Shown here piece by piece: positions 29,218 through 35,062 of a stretch of 35,062 nucleotides of DNA; within the stretch, counting starts at the first letter, position 1, and every line of letters starts with the position of its first letter. The translations under genes were made by a program, and so were the position numbers. The stretch is from Emmonsiellopsis sp. PD_33 (taxonomy: Eukaryota > Ascomycota > Eurotiomycetes > Onygenales > Ajellomycetaceae), in contig JANTQF010000365.1 in assembly GCA_032988165.1 (NCBI GenBank), positions 1 to 35,062 of the forward strand, given 5' to 3'. The notes beneath the pieces were generated by a model. That model had not been told where the DNA came from. It was given only the letters and a program-made list of their open reading frames with translations, and did no database searches.

Positions 29218-31929
29218 ATGATATCAATCGCCTCCCCATCGAGGTGGGTTTGTTCAAGATGCATCCGCAATGCAAGAATCACATCTCCAGTTCCATTGCG
29301 ATCATTGCCATCTGTTTTGCGCAAGTATTCGACTGGTGCACCGCTAGAAACTGGCTCAGACCTGGACCAAACTAGAAATATCGGGATCATTGCTCATATC
29401 GATGCCGGCAAAACGACGACTACCGAGCGTATGCTCTATTACAGCGGTGTTACCCGGCGAATCGGTGACGTCGACGACGGATCTACTGTAACAGATTTCC
29501 TCCCCGCAGAAAGAGCTCGAGGGATTACCATTCAATCGGCAGCGATTACCTTCGATTGGCCGCCCAAACCATCAGAGGATCATAAAGGTCCTACTCTCGA
29601 AGAACAGAAGGCGAAAGGCTTGCCAAGATCTGCAGCTTCACATACCATCAATTTAATTGATACCCCGGGACATGCTGATTTTACGTTTGAGGTTCTCCGC
29701 TCTCTCCGCATCCTTGATGGAGCGGTGTGTATCCTAGATGGGGTCGCAGGGGTTGAGGCGCAGACGGAGAAGGTCTGGCATCAGGCATCGACATACAATA
29801 TTCCACGGATAGTATATATCAATAAACTCGACCGTGAAGGTGCCGCATTTGGAAGAACTGTGCAGGAAGTGGGCTCGAGACTAGGAGGCTGGCCCGCCGT
29901 TTGTCAAATCCCCTGGTTCGAAACCGGATACGGCCGATTCCAGGGGATTGGAGATGCTATCTCACTCCAAGGCCTTTTATGGGAGGAAGGAGGTGATGGT
30001 AAAAAGGTCAAGGTTTCCAATCTCGCAACTCTTGAACAAAGAGACGAAAAGCTTGCGACTGAACTGAAGAAAGCGCGTGTCGCCCTCGTTGAGCTCCTGA
30101 GTGAACATGACGAAACCATGGTGGAAAGCTTCTTAGAAAATGACGAAGACCATCTAGCAGTAAAACCGATCGAGATTCTTGAGAGTCTCCGGAGATGTGT
30201 ACTCGATTCCGAAACCAGGGTTATTCCTATTTTTGCCGGTGCAAGCTTCCGGAATATCGGAGTCCAGCCCTTGCTTGACCAGGTGCTGAATTTGCTTCCT
30301 AGTCCGAATGAACGTCCCGATGCCGAGATTAGTATAGGGTCCATCAAAGGCGGCCTGCAAAGTCTACTAAAAGGAGACCTTGTTGTGAATGAAAGCAACA
30401 AAGTTGCCGCCCGGGACAAGAAGAAAAAGAAGAATATTTCTCCCTATTCCGAAGCCCAAACAGCTCTTGAGAAATTGGAAGGATGCGCCCTCGCCTTCAA
30501 AGTTGTCAGTGATGCGAAGAGGGGGGTTTTGGTTTATGTCCGTGTGTATTCCGGTTCAATCAACCGAAATGCATCGCTTTTCAACACAAATCTCAACCTA
30601 GCGGAACGCGCACCTCGATTGCTAAAAATGTATGCATCAGATGCCGTGGAGGTGCAGTCGATCCCAGCCGGCCACATTGGCGTTATTGTTGGACTTAAGC
30701 ACGCTAGAACTGGCGATACGTTGCTATCTTGTCCTGGAAACAAGGCCACTCCTCCTGAACCTCTCAGCACCTTACAATTGCGCCCCATCAACGTTCCACC
30801 ACCCGTGTTCTTCGCCAGCCTTGAACCTCACAGTCTAAGCGAGGAGAAGTACCTCCACGAGACGCTAGCATTGCTCCTACGAGAAGACCCAAGTCTTCAT
30901 GTCACGATCGACGAAGATTCTGGCCAAACCCTGCTCAGCGGTATGGGCGAGCTGCATCTGGAAATTGCCAGAGACAGGCTAGTGAACGATTTTAAAGCCA
31001 AAGCATCCATGGGCCAGATCGAAATTGGTTACCGAGAATGCGTCTCCGGGACTTCCTCTGCCGTCACCAAGGTTTTCGACAAAGAGGTGGCAGGCCGCAA
31101 GGGCAAAGCCGGTTGCACCGCAGTCGTTGAGCCCTTCGATCCAGACAATTATATTGACGAGCACGCATCATCTGACGAGCTTCTGGTCAGCGAAACTCGC
31201 GACGGAAACCACATCACCATTCTCACTCCCGGCGTCATCTCGAACAGTGAGAATGGCAAAGCCACCAAGCAGTCCGATGACCTGTTTCCCAACAACCTCA
31301 GCCTCTCCACTATCAAAACTTCACTGTATAATGGCTGCCTCGCCGCTCTTGCCAGAGGCCCAAAGAACTCCTTCCCGCTCCACAACACCCACGTAACTCT
31401 CACCTTCGATATAAACACCGACATATTCGGCACGGATACTACAACTTCTGCCATCTCCGCCGCTGCGCGCCTAGCCACCCAATCTGCACTAAAGGAGGTA
31501 TCACCGACGTCCACGCTCATGGAACCAGTTATGAACGTCACCATTAGTGTCGACGAAGCAAGCATGGGCGCGGTGGTGCACGACATCTCCTCTTCGCGTG
31601 GCGGACATATCTTATCCCTAGACGACGATAGTGAGACTGCAGCCTCGTCGGCAGCCAGGGATGACCTCCCACCTATCGACATCTCCAAAATATACTCTCC
31701 GCCTGATCCATTTGGCGCATCGTTATCCGCTGCGAACGGGAATGCTAATAACGTGAACCCTACGAGGACGATCACCGCCAAGGTCCCACTGAAGGAGATG
31801 GTGGGTTATCTGAAGCATTTGAGAAGTTTGACGGCCGGGAGAGGCACCTTTGTTATGAGTGTTGATCGGTTTGAGAAGATGGGAAGCCAGAGGGAGAGAG
31901 CTGTGTTGTCGGGCATGACGGGGATGTAG
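29218..31929 (+). CDS. MEF2: Mitochondrial ribosome-releasing factor 2 (EF-G2)
   Basis: This translational GTPase works with the mitochondrial recycling factor RRF to split post-termination ribosomes; it is the EF-G2 type, not the translocase MEF1. The intronless gene encodes 903 residues. The first 40 form a basic mitochondrial presequence ending near RKYS, a plausible processing site. G motifs: AHIDAGKTT (59-67), RGITI (101-105), DTPGH (148-152) and NKLD (202-205). EF-G domains II-V follow, with domain III at about FFASLEPHSLSEEKYL and LLSGMGELHLEIARD, and domain V closing with GRGTFVMSVDRFE. Insertions of low complexity occur around residues 390-410 (KKKKK) and near 800-855. MEF1 is the alternative, but MEF1 normally lacks these insertions; MEF2 is favoured by length and overall sequence. 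Confidence 0.93.
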   Translation: MISIASPSRWVCSRCIRNARITSPVPLRSLPSVLRKYSTGAPLETGSDLDQTRNIGIIAHIDAGKTTTTERMLYYSGVTRRIGDVDDGSTVTDFLPAERARGITIQSAAITFDWPPKPSEDHKGPTLEEQKAKGLPRSAASHTINLIDTPGHADFTFEVLRSLRILDGAVCILDGVAGVEAQTEKVWHQASTYNIPRIVYINKLDREGAAFGRTVQEVGSRLGGWPAVCQIPWFETGYGRFQGIGDAISLQGLLWEEGGDGKKVKVSNLATLEQRDEKLATELKKARVALVELLSEHDETMVESFLENDEDHLAVKPIEILESLRRCVLDSETRVIPIFAGASFRNIGVQPLLDQVLNLLPSPNERPDAEISIGSIKGGLQSLLKGDLVVNESNKVAARDKKKKKNISPYSEAQTALEKLEGCALAFKVVSDAKRGVLVYVRVYSGSINRNASLFNTNLNLAERAPRLLKMYASDAVEVQSIPAGHIGVIVGLKHARTGDTLLSCPGNKATPPEPLSTLQLRPINVPPPVFFASLEPHSLSEEKYLHETLALLLREDPSLHVTIDEDSGQTLLSGMGELHLEIARDRLVNDFKAKASMGQIEIGYRECVSGTSSAVTKVFDKEVAGRKGKAGCTAVVEPFDPDNYIDEHASSDELLVSETRDGNHITILTPGVISNSENGKATKQSDDLFPNNLSLSTIKTSLYNGCLAALARGPKNSFPLHNTHVTLTFDINTDIFGTDTTTSAISAAARLATQSALKEVSPTSTLMEPVMNVTISVDEASMGAVVHDISSSRGGHILSLDDDSETAASSAARDDLPPIDISKIYSPPDPFGASLSAANGNANNVNPTRTITAKVPLKEMVGYLKHLRSLTAGRGTFVMSVDRFEKMGSQRERAVLSGMTGM

Positions 31930-32735
31930 AGTATGGAGAATGTATAGTCCCGTGTTTTTTCATCCCCTAAGCTGAGCTCTTTGTAGAAACCACTCTTGTT
32001 ATCCTTCGTGGTGCAGTATACTATTTTCCTTTGTTTTCTCTTCCTTTCTTTTCCATTTCTTTCCTTTCAATTTTTTATTTCTGTCCTGGACCACATTATG
32101 AAGACAAGCAGTGAGGCGTCTCGGTTGCATTGGATACCCGCAGAATATTCTGCCCGTCCCTTAACTGCTGTATCCAACATTCTGGAAGTAGCACGAATCC
32201 GATCCTTACAACAGCCTATCCTGTACCAAACCACATACAGCTGTTTATGTGGTGGTAGATTAGGACAAAGTTATGGGATTAAACCTTAACTTTGTTGCTC
32301 CCTAATGAACCAGTCTACCATTGTTTCAATTTGGACGTTTTTGAAACCTTCTATGCACAATACCGTTCATTCGCCTTGGTTCCATTAATTCTATCTGGGA
32401 CGTTCCGAGAGCTTCTACATCCTGTACCTTTCTTTCACCCTGGTTCCATTCATGACTCATTCCAGCTTCATTGCTCGCCCTGTTTCCATTTGCTGTCACT
32501 TTCTTTAGCAGTGCATGGTTTCTCGTGTGAATTCCAACATTGAATCCAATCTTCTTCCTCTTCTTCTTTCAACATAAGTACCCTTCCTCCCCTCTTCCTA
32601 CTCACCTCCTGCCAGCCCAAGCTTCGTTTTCCCCTTTCCTCTCTACCAGTTTCCTACCACAATAGGTGCCGAAAAATATTTTCCAACGCATACACGGTCC
32701 TGCACAACCACAGCACAAATAGTCAACGCCCCTCT
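31930..32735. promoter_or_regulatory. Intergenic region upstream of the protease-like gene
   Basis: This 806 bp lies between two plus-strand genes. The first part is the MEF2 3' UTR with a TTTCC-rich tract (32025-32080). The middle holds three imperfect copies of a 14-base unit ending TTCCATT (starts 32373, 32437 and 32477). A second CT-rich tract (about 32545-32650) and an A/C-rich leader precede the ATG at 32736. No gene is supported. Confidence 0.5.
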
Positions 32736-34758
32736 ATGGCTACGACAGTGTCACGACGCGGCGCAGTTGTAATCTGTGAAGAGACATACGCATCCCAGGT
32801 TCTGACCCTGGCTCTTCAAGGGTATGCATCGCCACCATTATCCCGAGATGGTCGCTCGCGACGAACCCGGGGCTCGAGTTCTGATGAGGATCCGGTGCAC
32901 GGGGACATGATCAACCAAGATTTTCGTGCTGGGGGCCCAAATCTCTGCGTCCTCCCTTGCCATACTCTAGTTATGGAAGAAAGCCATCCCGCATCCGTCA
33001 TCTGGAGTACCGATCCCACTTTCCCCAAAACGATTTCAGAAATTCTACGCAAGCATCGTGTCGAGGCAACATCCATCGGGTTGTTCATGCGAAAATCCGA
33101 GGTCCCACATTTTAGTTCTGAGGCGCCTCGCAGTACCGTCCTAATTGGAGCGAATAAAACCAAGCAAGATGATGGTTGGGTTCAGGCGTGTATTGAAATA
33201 CGAGGGTACTTACTTCGTCGGCAGCTCCCTGACGTCAACGTGGAAATTATCGACAAGAGAGCAGTGGAGGAGATTTTCACATTTTCTGTTTTACCTAGCG
33301 ACCCAATCGTTCCTCTGTGGTCTGAGGTCTGTTCTCGCATTATGGACTTCATTGGCCGTCAAGGATGGGTCGCCCTGGAATGTTTCAGACGCGGGACAAG
33401 CTACGAGGCAAGTGAGAACCCGGTCACTGTCATTCTCACTGTTCCGTACGAATCGGAAAAAGACTGGAAACCAGTGCGCGAACAAATTGTCCACATACTC
33501 ACGCAGATGAAACTGCCTGATGTGGCAGTGTCAATCATCCACGGCGAAATTTTCAGGGCAAGTGGAGATAATTTGGCTGTTCTTCCAAGCAACGCATGGG
33601 AAACTGAAGCTCAGTGCGGTATGAGCATTGGACCGTTAGGGTCGCATGAAACCGGATCAACACTCGGGGCATTTATAGAGCTCTTGAACCCTAAGAACGA
33701 GTGGAAACGACTCGCGCTCACATGTTTCCACTGCATTTTCGAAGACAGGACGAATGACCCTACGTTGTCTCCATCCGACCGGACTAGTGAGTGACCTATT
33801 CTATTTTATATGAACGCTATTAACCAGGCAATTAGTTTTTCGGGGGTGGAGAGCCAACGGCATACGCCCAGGGGACCCAAACGCACGAACCTACCTTGAA
33901 ATGAGCCAGCCATCCTTGAGAGATCATGAAAGCCATGTGAAACGGGAAGACCAGAGAATCGATGCCCTCAATCGCCAAATCGAGAAGGTGAAAAACCAGA
34001 TCAAAGATGGAGATTTTGTGATCCCCAGCGAGTTGGAAAACCACAAGCTAAGAGTGGCAAAACTTGAGGACGTCAAAAAGGAAAAGGACAGAGTGGAAAA
34101 ATTCATCTCTTTAGGGCAGCACAATCTTGGTCATGTCTTCACCGCCCCAGGATTCCGAACCACCCAGGGAAAACTCCCGTCACAGCTTGACTGGGCTCTC
34201 ATCAGGGTTAAAAAGGCGCGGAATGGAATTAACAAGGTAAAAAATACATTAACATCCACCTCCCTGATTTATTTGTTAGCTGCAAGTAGCACCCCGCTGA
34301 CTCGAAACTAGATCCCGCCTTCCGGCTCCGTCGGCCCTTTCGAAAATCGCCGACTTAGGTATCCCAGTGTACCAAATGCAGACGAACCTCTTTACAAGAT
34401 AGGCCGTACAACAGGATTCAAAGAAGGGAAGTACAGTATCCTCAAATCAGTTCTACTTCCCTCTGGCCACCTAGACGCCCAACAAAATCCGATAGAAAAG
34501 GAGACCTACGAGCATGTCATCACCGGGGTGACAACAAAATTCTCCCAGCCTGGAGACTCCGGTGCTGTGATATTCGACCAATTTTGTAACTTCATTGGCC
34601 TTCTTTTCGCCGGAAGCTTTGAAACCAATGCTACATACTTCACACCGGCGGAAACCTTGTTTGAAGACATCAAGAAGATGACGGGCGCGCTGGATGTTAG
34701 AATTCCTGAAGACATCAAGAAGCCGCTGGATGTTACAACTACTAGTACCGCAGAGTAA
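32736..34758 (+). CDS. Cytosolic trypsin-fold peptidase-like protein with duplicated N-terminal module
   Basis: Exons 32736-33786, 33836-34236 and 34312-34758 (introns 49 and 75 bp) give 632 residues with closed phases. The C-terminal half carries all marks of a chymotrypsin-fold serine peptidase: His332 in LTCFHC, Asp469 in LDWALIRV and Ser567 in QPGDSGA. The Asp-Ser distance (98) is close to that of chymotrypsin (93). The His-Asp distance (137 against 45) is enlarged by a charged coiled coil at about 375-435; NLGHVFTAPGF after it looks like the strand that normally precedes the Asp. The N-terminal 290 residues hold two similar modules, each ending LPDVxVxII (Leu164 and Leu260). There is no signal peptide, so it should act inside the cell. 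I know no named family for this architecture. It is the last gene before the contig end. Confidence 0.85.
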
Positions 34759-35062
34759 CCGAGTTCCTTCCTATTTCCCATCTCCTCTCCCTCCTTTTAT
34801 TTTGTTTTGTTATTCTTTTATGGTCATCCCAAACTGTTCTAATCTTCTCCGTGTCCACTTTTCAAATACCCCATTGGAATTTTACCTCTGCAACAAAGGC
34901 TTCACTATGATCCCCCCCCCCAAGTATTTTTCTCCGACCCAACAATTCTTGAAGGGGACAGGAAAAGAACCGAGCCGGCCTCCAAGAGAAAAACCCCGAC
35001 AACCAGCAAAAGGGGTAGCAACCAGGGATTGCCCCCGGGAAACGATGAAAAGCCTACGGACA
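34759..35062. other. Contig-end sequence of doubtful quality
   Basis: The first 130 bp reads as a normal T/C-rich 3' UTR. A run of ten C bases (34912-34921) follows, and beyond it the sequence is rich in short A, C and G runs with no recognisable content. No adapter match was found here, but read-end errors are likely. Confidence 0.4.

Noticed and set aside
34922..35062. Possible second Illumina adapter at the right end
   Set aside because: Compared by eye with P5 and P7 adapters in both orientations; no run of matches with correct spacing.

Overview
The window is nuclear DNA of a filamentous ascomycete (Pezizomycotina, most likely Eurotiomycetes; Onygenales is my best guess from protein similarity recalled by eye, not from a search). 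The signs are genes broken by short introns (mostly 49-96 bp) with GT(A/G)-type donors and CTAAC/CTGAC-like branch points, pyrimidine-rich leaders, and a typical euascomycete set of conserved eukaryotic proteins. No tRNA, rRNA, CRISPR array or intact transposon was seen. Eleven protein genes are modelled; for the spliced ones I joined exons by hand and checked that phases close.

Layout: 1-123 is not genomic. It is a degraded Illumina P7 index adapter preceded by a T-run, so the left edge is a real contig end. 1063-2686 (-) is MET2, homoserine O-acetyltransferase, with a perfect CYS3/MetR-type site in its promoter. A 2.4 kb stretch without a recognisable gene follows, then a small proline-rich hypothetical gene (5131-5769, +). 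6253-8130 (+) is an acinus-type ASAP-complex protein (SAP, RRM, RSB motif). It converges on 9310-17112 (-), THO2, the large scaffold of the THO/TREX complex. Both act in mRNA processing and export.

17853-19025 (-) and 20944-22396 (+) are two divergent NAD(P)-dependent Rossmann enzymes: an atypical extended SDR and a PRISE-type reductase. 22904-23380 (+) is a small zinc-binding GFA-family protein. 24511-26442 (+) is a CCCH zinc-finger, coiled-coil protein with an unusually long intron. It converges on 26773-28637 (-), VPS17, a retromer SNX-BAR subunit, which is head-to-head with 29218-31929 (+), MEF2, the mitochondrial ribosome-recycling GTPase.

The last gene, 32736-34758 (+), is the most unusual. 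It encodes a cytosolic-looking 632-residue protein with a complete but hidden chymotrypsin-type His-Asp-Ser triad spread over three exons, a coiled coil inserted between His and Asp, and an internally duplicated N-terminal module. The remainder are housekeeping genes, several of which show a coding-strand switch from C-rich to G-rich towards the stop codon.
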